A stretch of DNA of 64,000 nucleotides, from the NCBI GenBank assembly GCA_947085405.1, contig CAMTWO010000031.1:124001-188000 (forward strand), in the 5' to 3' direction. This stretch comes from JASEGV01 sp947085405. GTDB taxonomy: Bacteria; Bacteroidota; Ignavibacteria; UBA10030; BY39. The position numbers were made by a program, and so were the translations under genes. Each line of letters opens with the position of its first letter. The stretch's first letter is position 1. The notes below the pieces were generated by a model. The model ran no database searches and was not told the origin of the DNA. It was given only the letters and a program-made list of their open reading frames with translations. Shown here one piece after another: positions 1 to 9,923 of this stretch.

Positions 1-1853
1 GAGACAGAAATTCCTTTTAAGTTAGCTTTCCATTCGCCTGCATCAGGGTTAATTATCTTCGCCGAAACATAGGTGTCGCTCACAAACCATTGTGCACCAG
101 ATCCATTTTGTGTAAATACTTGACCACGCGGAGAAATTAACGACAGCTCTAAAGTACTTCCGGGCCAGTTCAATGTAGCGAATAAATCTTTTGTATTACA
201 GTCAATAGGAAATGTTTTCTCAATAATTTCTCCCTGTGCAATAGAACCGTCATAAAGACAAAACCGACTACTCCCTTTGAGAATAGATAGAAAATGATTG
301 AACGCGTTTACAATATCAGCAGCAGAGTTTGCTTTGATATACTGGCCACCCGTTTGATTTGCTATGTTACTAAGTAATTGCGAGTTATCGTTTCCGATAA
401 AGCTGATAGTATAGACAGGTATATTTTGCTGTTGAAACCAGTCCGCTTGGTTTATGTAATCCCCTTGTCCATCCGTAAGGAGAAGGACACCGGTTTTTCC
501 GGTTTTGATACCGGCACTTTCGAAGGCAGAACGCATTTCATCAAGTCCGCCTCCGATATTGGTACCTCCGGAAGCATCGATAGTGCTGATTGCCTGACGC
601 AGAGCATCTTTTCCCCATCCGCGCCAATTACCGCTATTTAGCCATGTGCTTCCATCATCAAAATCGACAAGGAAGACATCTTCTTTGCCATCAAGCCGAT
701 CAACGATCATACCGGCGGCGACTTTCCGGCTTTCCTGCGGATCGTTACCTACCATGCTACCGGATGAATCGAGTATGAGACCGATAGTCAATTGTTGATT
801 CCTTAGGTCAGACTTAATGCCTAACAACTTTTTTAATGCAGCGTAATTGCCGATTGGTTTCGTTAAAAAAGAAAAACCGCCACCGTAACGATTTAGCCGC
901 TCTCTTCTTTCTTTAATTTGCTTAATATCGTTACCGACGATTAACAATACTTTTTCTACAGTAGTTCTTGGAATTGCCCCAATACGGTTTTTTATTTCAG
1001 ATCGGAGAGTATTGTCGAAATAGCTTTCATCAATATTTCCACGAATAAAATTATCAACTAACTGAACCAACGTTGCATTCATAGTTGGATTCATTCTTCC
1101 AGGTATTGCCTGATCTATGTTATAATCAAGTGACCTACCAGCATCACCAATAAATGTATCATTAACTAATTGTCTGTAGACCGCGACTTCGGCACGTCGA
1201 CTTAACATCATTTGAAGAACCCGACGATATTCCTTCTGAGATTGATTGGAGGTCAATTTTAATAAAGACATCATAATATTTTCAACATCCTGAGCTATAT
1301 TGACAGTGAAACTTTGGATTTCTATTTGTTTAGCAATCCTTTGGAAAACCAATTCTTTTTCTTTTTCGTCAGCTCTTAGTACACCATAAACTGCCATTCC
1401 GGTACGTAAACCAGGAACTTTTGAGCCAACCCATCTTTCGATTCCGGGGACTACTACAAATCTGTAACCCTGTTTCACAACATCCGATTGTTCAATTTTT
1501 CCATGCTGTGCAACAGATACAGCATCAATGGCGACACTGGTTAGTGTACCGATATCTCTCCATGACTCTACTGATTTGACAACAACTTCTGATTGACCTA
1601 CTGATATAATAAATGCAACATCTTTGCTTACTGCAATTACAAGACCAGCCCAGGCGAGGCCATATTGAGGACTTTTGGGATATTTTATATCACTTTTAAA
1701 ATCTGTTATACCAGGGAGATTATTATTATAGAACTGTACAAGTTCTCCTTCTATAGTGGTATTGCTTTGGCTCGAAGAATTATTGAAAAAGAATAAAAGC
1801 AAAATTATCGTTTTTAAAATAATGATTATTTTTGTCGTTTTAAATTTGTTCAT
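1..1853 (-). CDS. Secreted von Willebrand factor A domain protein (partial)
   Basis: The reading frame runs from an ATG at 1853 off the left edge, so the C-terminus is missing. The product begins with a lysine-rich, hydrophobic signal peptide of about 28 residues. A vWA domain lies near residues 350-520, with MIDAS pieces DSSGSM, the GGTN threonine and LTDGQGD all visible, so it should bind a divalent metal and act in adhesion or complex assembly outside the inner membrane. The stretch between is helical and unassigned. It is the last gene seen of the kinase operon, 78 nt after the kinase upstream. The frame is open over the whole span; partners are inferred from context only. Confidence 0.85.
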   Translation of the reverse strand, partial: MNKFKTTKIIIILKTIILLLFFFNNSSSQSNTTIEGELVQFYNNNLPGITDFKSDIKYPKSPQYGLAWAGLVIAVSKDVAFIISVGQSEVVVKSVESWRDIGTLTSVAIDAVSVAQHGKIEQSDVVKQGYRFVVVPGIERWVGSKVPGLRTGMAVYGVLRADEKEKELVFQRIAKQIEIQSFTVNIAQDVENIMMSLLKLTSNQSQKEYRRVLQMMLSRRAEVAVYRQLVNDTFIGDAGRSLDYNIDQAIPGRMNPTMNATLVQLVDNFIRGNIDESYFDNTLRSEIKNRIGAIPRTTVEKVLLIVGNDIKQIKERRERLNRYGGGFSFLTKPIGNYAALKKLLGIKSDLRNQQLTIGLILDSSGSMVGNDPQESRKVAAGMIVDRLDGKEDVFLVDFDDGSTWLNSGNWRGWGKDALRQAISTIDASGGTNIGGGLDEMRSAFESAGIKTGKTGVLLLTDGQGDYINQADWFQQQNIPVYTISFIGNDNSQLLSNIANQTGGQYIKANSAADIVNAFNHFLSILKGSSRFCLYDGSIAQGEIIEKTFPIDCNTKDLFATLNWPGSTLELSLISPRGQVFTQNGSGAQWFVSDTYVSAKIINPDAGEWKANLKGISV

Positions 1854-1931
1854 ATTTGGTTTCTTCCATCTCATAAATATATTGTAATTATTTTTTAGTG
1901 CCTGTCATTGTTTTGTTTTCTGAGCCCTGTA

Positions 1932-4013
1932 TTAAATTATCTCAAATGTAGTGCTAACAACTTTTTTATTACCAATGAATATTTCAATTTTATATTTTCC
2001 TTCTCGCCAATTACCCCTTTCGTCATATCCGCATCCAAGAGAATTATTACTTTCTCTTTCTTGTGAATATATTCTCCATTCTTGTGTTTGCGAATAAAAT
2101 TGGGAACCATCGGGGTTATAATAAAATATTTTTAATGGTATGTCTTTAGTTTCACCCGGCGGAAACTCTATATGTACAACCCAATTTATAAATCTTGTAT
2201 AAGACCTGGTGAAGATTCGTGAAAATTTAGTTATGCCCGGTTTATAATAATCTTTTCCCCCAAATTCAAACAAACCAAATTTGGTAACACGCCCATCAAT
2301 TAAGGGTATGTATTCCATTGAAGAAATAATTTTTTGGCATTCCTTTAAATTATTCTGCATTTCAATATTTGACGGGAATATTTTTAACGCTTTACTATAA
2401 AGCTCCTCAGCTTTTTTATATCTTTTTTCTTGATAAGCGATATCAGCAGAGTTTTTCATTCTTGATTCAATTATTTTTCTTTGTGAAATTAAATCGCCGT
2501 CGTTCGGAAAATAACGGGCAGCTAATTGATATTGATTCTCTGCTTCGTCATAAGATCCATAGTTTATTTTTTCTTCTATTGACTTAACAAAATCATTTTT
2601 GATTAAGTTAATTCTTTTTAGTGCATATTTGTTCGTAGGATGAAGTCGAAGTACTTCTCTATATGTATCCAACGCATTATTACCTGCGGGGGTTACAAGA
2701 TTATTTGAAATATACAAGGCGTCGGCATTTTTGAGCATACTCAACAATCTTTCTTTTCCAATTTTGGGGAATCTATCCCAAGCTGCATCTTCCACATCGT
2801 CCATATCAATTGAACCATCGCCAGATACGTAAGTATTACGTATAAGCATAAAGCCAAGCACAATGAATAATACGAACAGTAATCCCCACAAAATTGATTT
2901 TGTTGATTTTGACTCCATTTGTTCGACTAAGACTGGTTCCCCTTTTTGAGATTTATTTCTCGCGTACCCTATGTCGGGTTCTGGTTGTAACAGTTCTTCT
3001 TGTAGGACACGGTCAGAGTCCACTTTCAGAGTTTTTTTGGAACGCTCCGTGCTTGAACTATAACTTGAATAATAATATTTACGATCTTTTAGCGCTTGTG
3101 CAAACGCATTTCCCCTACTGAACCGCTCTACACGATTCTTTGCCAAACTCTTTAGCACAATAGTCTCAAGCCATACCGGAAGATCACTTCTAATCTCTCT
3201 CGGTGAACGAAGCGGATCGTGTAAGATTTTATTGATAGTAACTAACGGATTATCTCCTCTGAACGGGACTTGTCCCGTAAGACATTCATACATTACAACA
3301 CCAAGACTGTATATGTCGCTGCGACCATCAACCGGTTTTCCGTCTGCCTGTTCAGGACTCATATATTCAGGCGTACCGATGACTGTTCCTGCCTGAGTTA
3401 GTTTTGTGCCTTCTGCTGCGTGTGCTATACCAAAATCCATTAATACAGGACGACCTTTTTTAGTGAATATGATATTGCCGCTTTTAACATCACGGTGAAC
3501 AAGACCTTCCTGATGTATGTAGTCCAGAGCTTCGGCTATCGGAGATATGATTGAGATAGTTTCTTCTACACCCAACCTCTTCTTTTGGCGGATCAGGGAG
3601 TGAAGATCAGTTCCATCAAGGTACTCCATCGTAATAAAATGGACGCCGTTTTCTATACCTTCATCATGGATGTTCACGATATGCGGGTGACTTAGCTTTG
3701 CCAGCTCACGAGCTTCACGGTGGAAGCGTTCTAGGAACTCACGGTCGTGAATTAGATTTTGGTGGATAACCTTTAACGCAACAACACGACCGAGGTTCTT
3801 CTGCACTGCTTTGTACACTACGGACATACCTCCTCGGCCTATCTCTTCGAGTACTTCGTACTTTGCCGCAAGAGCAAGACGAATAGATGTTGTCGGGTCG
3901 GAGGATGCAGAGTGCGGAGTATCAGACAGCATGCTGCCGCAGTGTTTGCATTTGATTGCTGTACTCTTTATTTCTTCACTACAGTACGGACAAAATTTAG
4001 TGTCTGGTGACAT
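1932..4013 (-). CDS. Zinc-ribbon Ser/Thr protein kinase with TM and TPR region
   Basis: The 693-residue protein starts with a zinc ribbon (C8-x2-C11, C22-x2-C25) followed by a Hanks-type kinase domain at about 52-310. The glycine loop reads GRGGMS, the catalytic loop VHRDVKSGN, then DFG and a TPEYMSPEQ activation/P+1 segment, so it should be active. One transmembrane helix lies near 373-391, with TPR-like helices (about 440-560) and a beta-rich end outside the membrane. It therefore couples an extracytoplasmic sensor or scaffold to cytoplasmic phosphorylation. Residues 18-75 are almost identical to the next kinase upstream, at DNA level too, unlike the rest of the two proteins. Confidence 0.92.
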   Translation of the reverse strand: MSPDTKFCPYCSEEIKSTAIKCKHCGSMLSDTPHSASSDPTTSIRLALAAKYEVLEEIGRGGMSVVYKAVQKNLGRVVALKVIHQNLIHDREFLERFHREARELAKLSHPHIVNIHDEGIENGVHFITMEYLDGTDLHSLIRQKKRLGVEETISIISPIAEALDYIHQEGLVHRDVKSGNIIFTKKGRPVLMDFGIAHAAEGTKLTQAGTVIGTPEYMSPEQADGKPVDGRSDIYSLGVVMYECLTGQVPFRGDNPLVTINKILHDPLRSPREIRSDLPVWLETIVLKSLAKNRVERFSRGNAFAQALKDRKYYYSSYSSSTERSKKTLKVDSDRVLQEELLQPEPDIGYARNKSQKGEPVLVEQMESKSTKSILWGLLFVLFIVLGFMLIRNTYVSGDGSIDMDDVEDAAWDRFPKIGKERLLSMLKNADALYISNNLVTPAGNNALDTYREVLRLHPTNKYALKRINLIKNDFVKSIEEKINYGSYDEAENQYQLAARYFPNDGDLISQRKIIESRMKNSADIAYQEKRYKKAEELYSKALKIFPSNIEMQNNLKECQKIISSMEYIPLIDGRVTKFGLFEFGGKDYYKPGITKFSRIFTRSYTRFINWVVHIEFPPGETKDIPLKIFYYNPDGSQFYSQTQEWRIYSQERESNNSLGCGYDERGNWREGKYKIEIFIGNKKVVSTTFEII

Positions 4014-4050
4014 TTTTATATTATTATTTATTTGAACTTCAACAAAATAT

Positions 4051-5517
4051 CTATGTTAGCTCATTCTTCCAAATCGTACCCATTTTAAAAAATAAACGCA
4101 AAGTAACTAATGGTAACGCTATTGGAAGCACCATTACACACAGAATTAAGACTAATTTCAGAATATTTTCATCCTTAATAAAATGGGTAATGGAAAAAAG
4201 GAAAATGCTAATAATGGAGCAACCAAAAACGATCAGCACTCCAATCATTATTGCTTGATTCTTAGGTTCAAAGATTTTAACCATTTGTCTAAGGATAATA
4301 ATACTACAGATCAGTAATGGAATTATTACTAATCGCCCATCTAAAGCCAATAAAAGCGTTCCGAAAACACATAAAGATAATGACCCCAAATATATTCGAT
4401 GAAGAGACTCCCAATTTCTATCGATTATATTTACTTTCCGTTCTTCATTTAGTAATTCAATTTTATTATTTAGTATCTTTCCCCCATTTTTGTAGCGCCG
4501 TCCGGCTTGTGGGTCCTTTTTCAATTTAACTGTTTTAGTATATTCCTTATGCCCGGTATGTTCAGAGGATCTCCGTGCGATTCTTAAATCAAGATTAAGA
4601 GCTTTGGTAAACTCACCACAAGTCCGGTACCGTTGATTTGGATCTTTTTTCAATGCTCTCATAACAATAACATCCAGCCACGCCGGTATTTCACTCAACA
4701 TTTGTGATGGCACCGCTGGTAAATCGTGAATAACTTTGTGCAATATTGATACGGGATTTTCTGCCTTGAATGGAGTTGTACCAGTTAAGCACTCATACAG
4801 GACTGTGCACAAACTATACTGATCACTCCTGCCATCAACTTTTTTATCATCTGCTTGTTCCGGACTCATAAACTCCGGAGTTCCCATCATCTCACCCTTT
4901 TTGGTGATTGTTTTTTTTTTTAGGAAATGTGCAATACCAAAATCCATAAGTACAACCCGTCCAGAGTTGGTGACCATTATGTTCGGACTCTTCACATCTC
5001 TGTGAACAATACCTTTCTTATGCGTATAATCTAACGCTTCTGCAATTGGCACAACAATCCGGATCGCTTCTTCAACCCCCAGTCTTCCCCGGCTTCTTAT
5101 ATGCTCATGCAGTGTGATACCTTCAAGATATTCCATCGAGATATAATGGGTATGATTTATAACGCCAACATCGTACACACTAACAATATTTGTATGATTC
5201 AAATGTGATGCAGCTTCCGATTCTCGATGAAACCGTTCCACAAACTCATTATCTGATGTCAATTGCGAAGGCAGTATTTTGAGTGCAACAATTCTGTTAA
5301 GGTTCTTCTGGACTGCTTTGTAAACTACCGACATACCTCCGCAGCCTATTTCTTCGAGCACTTCGTACTTTGCTGCAAGAGCAAGACGGATTGATGTTGT
5401 CGGGTCGGAAGACGCAGAGTGTGGAGTATCAGACAGCATACTGCCGCAGTGTTTGCATTTGATTGCCTCTACAAAAATGTCTTCATAGCAATAAGGACAT
5501 TTTTTTGTTTTATTCAT
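4051..5517 (-). CDS. Zinc-ribbon Ser/Thr protein kinase with C-terminal membrane domain
   Basis: The 488-residue product has an N-terminal zinc ribbon (C7-x2-C10, C21-x2-C24), a kinase domain at about 51-310 (VHRDVKSPN, DFG, TPEFMSPEQ), and about four hydrophobic helices at 370-480 in place of an extracellular domain. The glycine-rich loop reads GCGGMS where its two sister kinases have an arginine or histidine in place of the cysteine. Eleven consecutive adenines encode part of the activation segment (4911-4921 on the plus strand), a slip-prone tract. It lies 13 nt after the zinc-ribbon gene and 37 nt before the next kinase, so it is co-transcribed. Substrates are unknown. Confidence 0.9.
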   Translation of the reverse strand: MNKTKKCPYCYEDIFVEAIKCKHCGSMLSDTPHSASSDPTTSIRLALAAKYEVLEEIGCGGMSVVYKAVQKNLNRIVALKILPSQLTSDNEFVERFHRESEAASHLNHTNIVSVYDVGVINHTHYISMEYLEGITLHEHIRSRGRLGVEEAIRIVVPIAEALDYTHKKGIVHRDVKSPNIMVTNSGRVVLMDFGIAHFLKKKTITKKGEMMGTPEFMSPEQADDKKVDGRSDQYSLCTVLYECLTGTTPFKAENPVSILHKVIHDLPAVPSQMLSEIPAWLDVIVMRALKKDPNQRYRTCGEFTKALNLDLRIARRSSEHTGHKEYTKTVKLKKDPQAGRRYKNGGKILNNKIELLNEERKVNIIDRNWESLHRIYLGSLSLCVFGTLLLALDGRLVIIPLLICSIIILRQMVKIFEPKNQAIMIGVLIVFGCSIISIFLFSITHFIKDENILKLVLILCVMVLPIALPLVTLRLFFKMGTIWKNELT

Positions 5518-5530
5518 TTAAGATCCTTGA

Positions 5531-6142
5531 CTAAAAATAGGGTTCACAGATTTCCTCATAATGCTCGGTCAAATATCGAGTTAGCATAAATTCACCGTGC
5601 GTCATATAGCTGTAGAATAATGGACATCCAAAATAGAAGGGTTTTTCTATAGGAAATATTGTGCCATAGGGATTTGTCGCAATAAAAAGAAATCTTTCAT
5701 TTGTTATAATGTCGATAACAGAAATCATACCTTCAGGCAACGATGGCATTTTATTTTCTTGAGCACAATACCATTCCATTTTAAATTTATGTGTCAGGTA
5801 ATCGTCTCTGAAGCAAGCTAGAGAAAAATGACCTAAACGGAATGGAATATGTCCACCCGGTCTTTGAAGTTTTTCATAAACATTGAGCAACTTTTCTGCC
5901 CGCAACAGATGAACATATAAAGGTGACTCTTGACCGTGGATAGATCGAATAGATTCAAAAAATGATCGTGCCGCGGCGATATTTCCTCTATAGATAATCT
6001 TATAAAAATTATCTAGAATTTTTGCCAGTGCATTTTCGTTTCCAACGTTTGGCATATTAAGCATCGTCTTGCAATGCTTACATTTGATTGCTTCAGCCAA
6101 GATATCTTCATGGCAATAGGGACATTTTTTTGTGTTAGTCAT
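5531..6142 (-). CDS. Zinc-ribbon protein of unknown function
   Basis: The 203-residue product carries the same N-terminal double CxxC zinc ribbon (CPYC and CKHC) as the three kinases in this operon, but the kinase domain is replaced by about 170 residues I do not recognise. No signal peptide or membrane helix is visible, so it should be cytoplasmic. Sharing the ribbon with the kinases suggests a common docking partner, or that the protein is a kinase substrate or adaptor. The ribbon could also bind nucleic acid. It lies 66 nt after the large secreted protein gene and 13 nt before a kinase gene. Confidence 0.75.
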   Translation of the reverse strand: MTNTKKCPYCHEDILAEAIKCKHCKTMLNMPNVGNENALAKILDNFYKIIYRGNIAAARSFFESIRSIHGQESPLYVHLLRAEKLLNVYEKLQRPGGHIPFRLGHFSLACFRDDYLTHKFKMEWYCAQENKMPSLPEGMISVIDIITNERFLFIATNPYGTIFPIEKPFYFGCPLFYSYMTHGEFMLTRYLTEHYEEICEPYF

Positions 6143-6208
6143 ATTAAGATTTCATATTTATCCATTCTTAACATATAATTCAAGTAGTTTCCAAAATGGT
6201 ATAAATTT

Positions 6209-9007
6209 TTATGCACTGCATTTATCATCAACAGTAATTACGCTCAGATACCATTTACCATCAACCAAAGAAAACCCCAATCTGATACCACCAGAGTTAG
6301 TCTGTATTACAATTATTTTTAATGACTGCTCTGCAAAATTGTATATTGATTTTTCATTCTCATCGACATTATCAAAATCGCCTATATTATCTAAAATAAT
6401 TCTATATCTCGATGCATTGTCGGCAAAACAGCCATCCTTTGACCATTTATCATCGGCACAGCTATAGGTCGGGAATATCTCGAAGACAGGTGTACAATTT
6501 TGGACGTGCGGCATACCCTTAATCTGATATGATGAGCAATTAAATAATTCATTAAGCGTGTTGTACCTTAATACACTAATTCCAACCCCAGGATTATCAA
6601 GATAGAATATACCAATTTTTGGATGGATATAATTCGCTAACCGAGCATTGTCTTTTTTATTTATCAATTTCCCTACTTCAGTATACACTGTTAAGAATTC
6701 TTTTTTTTGTGGTTCTGTAATACTTAGACTTACGTCTTGGCTAGATTTTATTGCGAAAAATTTAGTTCCATTCCAACGATATGTTGTGGTCAATTTATAA
6801 GTCGGACAACACATCGCATCATTCTCCAGATAATGGGGACCTTCTTCTATGATTTCATTATTAATAATCTGATACCCATATATTCGACACCCACCCAGAT
6901 CAGCAATTTGGTTCATTTTCCCATTTCTTACTGAAATCACAGATAATATCCTGTCATAATGATTAGCTGCACCACAGGGATTACCAGTAAATATTATGGT
7001 ATATTCATTTTCCATATTTGTAAAAGATGTTTTGATAACAGTATCTATATACGTTGAACTGATATTTAATCCATTATCAAAGATTTCACACACACCATTT
7101 GTAAATTTTTCTTCGGAGTTATAGATTTTATAAGTTGCATTCATAAAATCGATTGGAAATGAATTAATCGGGGTCGATTCACTCTGAAATTTATTGTTAA
7201 ATGCCAAAAGTTTATAATCCGTTTTGGCTTTAGTTGATTTAGTCTCACTTGTTTTAATAATAGCCCGTGTAAATGGGTTTGATTTTAAAGCAGCCAAAAA
7301 CTCCTGTGTGTATCCTTGTCCTGTACCACCGTAGTACGATCCCCTCCACTTATTAATAAGCATACCAGCATGGAGTCGCATTAAGCCTCCATACCACTTA
7401 TCTTTTGATATTTCTTCATTCCACCGGGGTACTTTATAACTATAACCATCTATTTCAGTTGGTAATAACTCGTTCTCTATTTGAGTCATTAACAACAATG
7501 AGGATTCTATCTCTACCCGCTTTGCAATACCCGTCATTATATCCATAATCAATTCAATGGAAACAAATCCTACAATTCCCGCTGTTACCTTACCAAACTG
7601 TGCAAGATACAGTACCTTGGGCAACACTAGCGATAACGCTTCCTTCACTGCTATACTACTAATAACATTACCAACCGCTTCTCTCCTCAACTTTAGTACA
7701 ATGTCCTGCCACTTTTGAGATTTTTCTTTATTGAGTGTTTCTCTCAACTTCTCTATTGCAGATCTAAATGCCGGGTCGGAATATAGTTTAGATTTTTTGG
7801 CGCTCTCTGCTAATATATTATAATTATCCTCCTGAAAACTCTGATAAGCAACAGCGAGTAGTATTCCGTTTAAAGTGCCATCACGAGCAGCATCTGTGAT
7901 AGTGAGTAAAATGCCTGCACCTTTTAATATACCCCACGCATAACTATACTTTTCAATAAAAAGTTTATTAAAATATTTTGATAATGTTATTGTTTCGTGA
8001 ACAACAGCATCAAGATTTGAATTGCCTTTGTTCTTCACAAGCTCATCAACACATGCCTGTATTTGTAAGTTTGTTAGAGCACTTGCTTCCGCTGCAGTTT
8101 GCAGTACAAGTTCTTTCATTAAATCGTGGTACATTTTTTCACGATAACCATAATTTGTTATATAGTGCCATCCGGGGTTACGACCGTCAGCATAAACCAT
8201 CGAGGGTTGTATGGGTAAAATAAGTTTAGATTTTACAGAGCCTTGCGGGCTATCGAGATTAAGCTGAGTATAACCAAATGTTTCCACTAAATGATTATTA
8301 TCCACTGTGTATTCATTAGTATAGTCATTATATTTTAATTGAACATCACGGTTCATAGATAATCCAGCAGTAATGTCAAATTTATATTCTTCATGATTTG
8401 GAGCTGTAACCGTTACTTTCCCAGACTGGCTTTGTTCACGGAGCGGAAAATCTATTCGATATGTTCCATTGGATACAAATATTGCTATATAAGTTCGGAG
8501 TGTTCCGGTTTTAGGATCACCGCCAAGTGTGGCAACGATGGTGGCATCATTAATTTTGTAGGATGGTTTATTATTACTTTTACCGCTTACCACAATTTGC
8601 ATTGCGATTGAAGTTGGTGTCGTGATAGTTCCGGTTCCTGAAGTGCTATTGGAACTGGAAGACTTCTGAAGAGTTATGGACAGACGTGATAGTCCGGAAA
8701 GGTCTTTCAATATCCTGTAGGGGGAATATCCGTTTGCGTTGACGGTTAAGGCTATCGGAGAGTAAAGCAAGTTTTTCAGGACACTCACCAGATAGTTACC
8801 ATTCCCCTGTTCAACAGTATTGAATGTTTGGTTGTTAGCTGTATAAACAGAGGAAACAGATACCACTGCCCCGGTAATTGGTTTATTATCAACATCTGTA
8901 ACTGATATTGTGATTGAAGATTGTTGGGCAAAAGTTGTGTGAAAATAAAAGAATACTACTACCGCTGCTTTTACGTAAGCCAATATTATTTTTACAGATG
9001 TTTTCAT
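6209..9007 (-). CDS. Large secreted protein with Ig-like N-terminal domains
   Basis: The 932-residue product has a signal peptide ending near FAQ. Two beta domains of the carboxypeptidase-regulatory/Ig type follow: about 30-105, with the phrase DNKPITGAVVSV, and about 135-235. A long helical region at about 290-560 has glycine-rich hydrophobic helices, then comes an unassigned C-terminal third (about 620-932). The first domain and the helical part resemble the 769-residue SUMF1 protein of this operon, which begins with a similar GNPIANATFEI domain, so the two share ancestry in their N-terminal halves. No catalytic motif is seen. Start and stop overlap by one base with the gene upstream, a sign of translational coupling. 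Confidence 0.75.
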   Translation of the reverse strand: MKTSVKIILAYVKAAVVVFFYFHTTFAQQSSITISVTDVDNKPITGAVVSVSSVYTANNQTFNTVEQGNGNYLVSVLKNLLYSPIALTVNANGYSPYRILKDLSGLSRLSITLQKSSSSNSTSGTGTITTPTSIAMQIVVSGKSNNKPSYKINDATIVATLGGDPKTGTLRTYIAIFVSNGTYRIDFPLREQSQSGKVTVTAPNHEEYKFDITAGLSMNRDVQLKYNDYTNEYTVDNNHLVETFGYTQLNLDSPQGSVKSKLILPIQPSMVYADGRNPGWHYITNYGYREKMYHDLMKELVLQTAAEASALTNLQIQACVDELVKNKGNSNLDAVVHETITLSKYFNKLFIEKYSYAWGILKGAGILLTITDAARDGTLNGILLAVAYQSFQEDNYNILAESAKKSKLYSDPAFRSAIEKLRETLNKEKSQKWQDIVLKLRREAVGNVISSIAVKEALSLVLPKVLYLAQFGKVTAGIVGFVSIELIMDIMTGIAKRVEIESSLLLMTQIENELLPTEIDGYSYKVPRWNEEISKDKWYGGLMRLHAGMLINKWRGSYYGGTGQGYTQEFLAALKSNPFTRAIIKTSETKSTKAKTDYKLLAFNNKFQSESTPINSFPIDFMNATYKIYNSEEKFTNGVCEIFDNGLNISSTYIDTVIKTSFTNMENEYTIIFTGNPCGAANHYDRILSVISVRNGKMNQIADLGGCRIYGYQIINNEIIEEGPHYLENDAMCCPTYKLTTTYRWNGTKFFAIKSSQDVSLSITEPQKKEFLTVYTEVGKLINKKDNARLANYIHPKIGIFYLDNPGVGISVLRYNTLNELFNCSSYQIKGMPHVQNCTPVFEIFPTYSCADDKWSKDGCFADNASRYRIILDNIGDFDNVDENEKSIYNFAEQSLKIIVIQTNSGGIRLGFSLVDGKWYLSVITVDDKCSA

Positions 9008-9915
9008 TAGTGATATTTCTCTAAATAATCCGGCACTGCCCAGAATTTTGTGCCTGAATTTGCAGGGATATAGCCCTCTTTATCTTTGTATTGAATTTTA
9101 ATCAAATCATCTTTCTCGAAAAGAATTTTATATTCCTCATTTCTGAAAGCTTTTCCCAACATCTTTAGATTACCCTGTTCTTCAGTTACAACATCAACAT
9201 TGTCATTCGTGATATTAATAAAGGGCACCGCAAAATCCTTAACGGTTATACTTAAATCTAATTCACCCCCATCCTCAACAGTACTACACTTCAGTTTAAA
9301 GGTCTGATCTGGATACAGGTATTTCAGGGAGTTCAGGTTAAAATCTTCAGCGATATTAACTTCAAGAAATCCCGATTGATCTGTTTGATATGTGCGGACA
9401 ATACTATTTATGTTAATTCCGACTTTGACCTTTGGAGCTGAGGATGACTCACCTTTCGTATAATTTAATCTTTTGGAACCGTCCACATAGACGCCTGTTT
9501 CAATCTTTTTACCTCTGTCACTACCCGCAGCCCATATCGCTACTCCGCCCGTTAAACCCAGCAGACCTCCTAATACAAGATTTTTATTAATTAGCAATAA
9601 ACCCCCAATAACTAAAGGTCCAAAGACCAAGGATGTACCCAGTTCACTTACTTCTTTAATTTCTTTGTATTTTTCAACTTCAGTGTATTCAATTCTTGGA
9701 GTTTGCATAACCTTGAAAATTGCTTTTGGATTCGAAGGAGATGGATTAGAGACCAGACTAACGTCCGCTTTGTAATTCATCACCCGCTCGGTTCCGGGCA
9801 AAGGTTCTATATGCGACAAAGTGCCGGCAGAATATGTATAACAACCGATATTAGTAATTATATATGATTGTAATAAGATATGAATAACAAATTGAGTGAA
9901 TTTAGATATATGCAT
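9007..9915 (-). CDS. Putative lipoprotein with SH3-like C-terminus
   Basis: The 302-residue protein opens with a hydrophobic segment ending in a cysteine at residue 25 (IGC), a weak lipobox. Residues 92-130 form a glycine-rich hydrophobic hairpin. The middle is beta-rich, and the last 60 residues read like a bacterial SH3 domain (VKIQYKDKEGYIPA type pattern, here IKIQYKDKEGYIPANSG). Lipoproteins of this design usually sit on the outer membrane facing the periplasm. It is placed 8 nt after the CARDB-like gene and overlaps the next gene by one base, so it most likely acts with both. Function is not known. Confidence 0.65.
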   Translation of the reverse strand: MHISKFTQFVIHILLQSYIITNIGCYTYSAGTLSHIEPLPGTERVMNYKADVSLVSNPSPSNPKAIFKVMQTPRIEYTEVEKYKEIKEVSELGTSLVFGPLVIGGLLLINKNLVLGGLLGLTGGVAIWAAGSDRGKKIETGVYVDGSKRLNYTKGESSSAPKVKVGININSIVRTYQTDQSGFLEVNIAEDFNLNSLKYLYPDQTFKLKCSTVEDGGELDLSITVKDFAVPFINITNDNVDVVTEEQGNLKMLGKAFRNEEYKILFEKDDLIKIQYKDKEGYIPANSGTKFWAVPDYLEKYH

Positions 9916-9923
9916 ATTATTTT

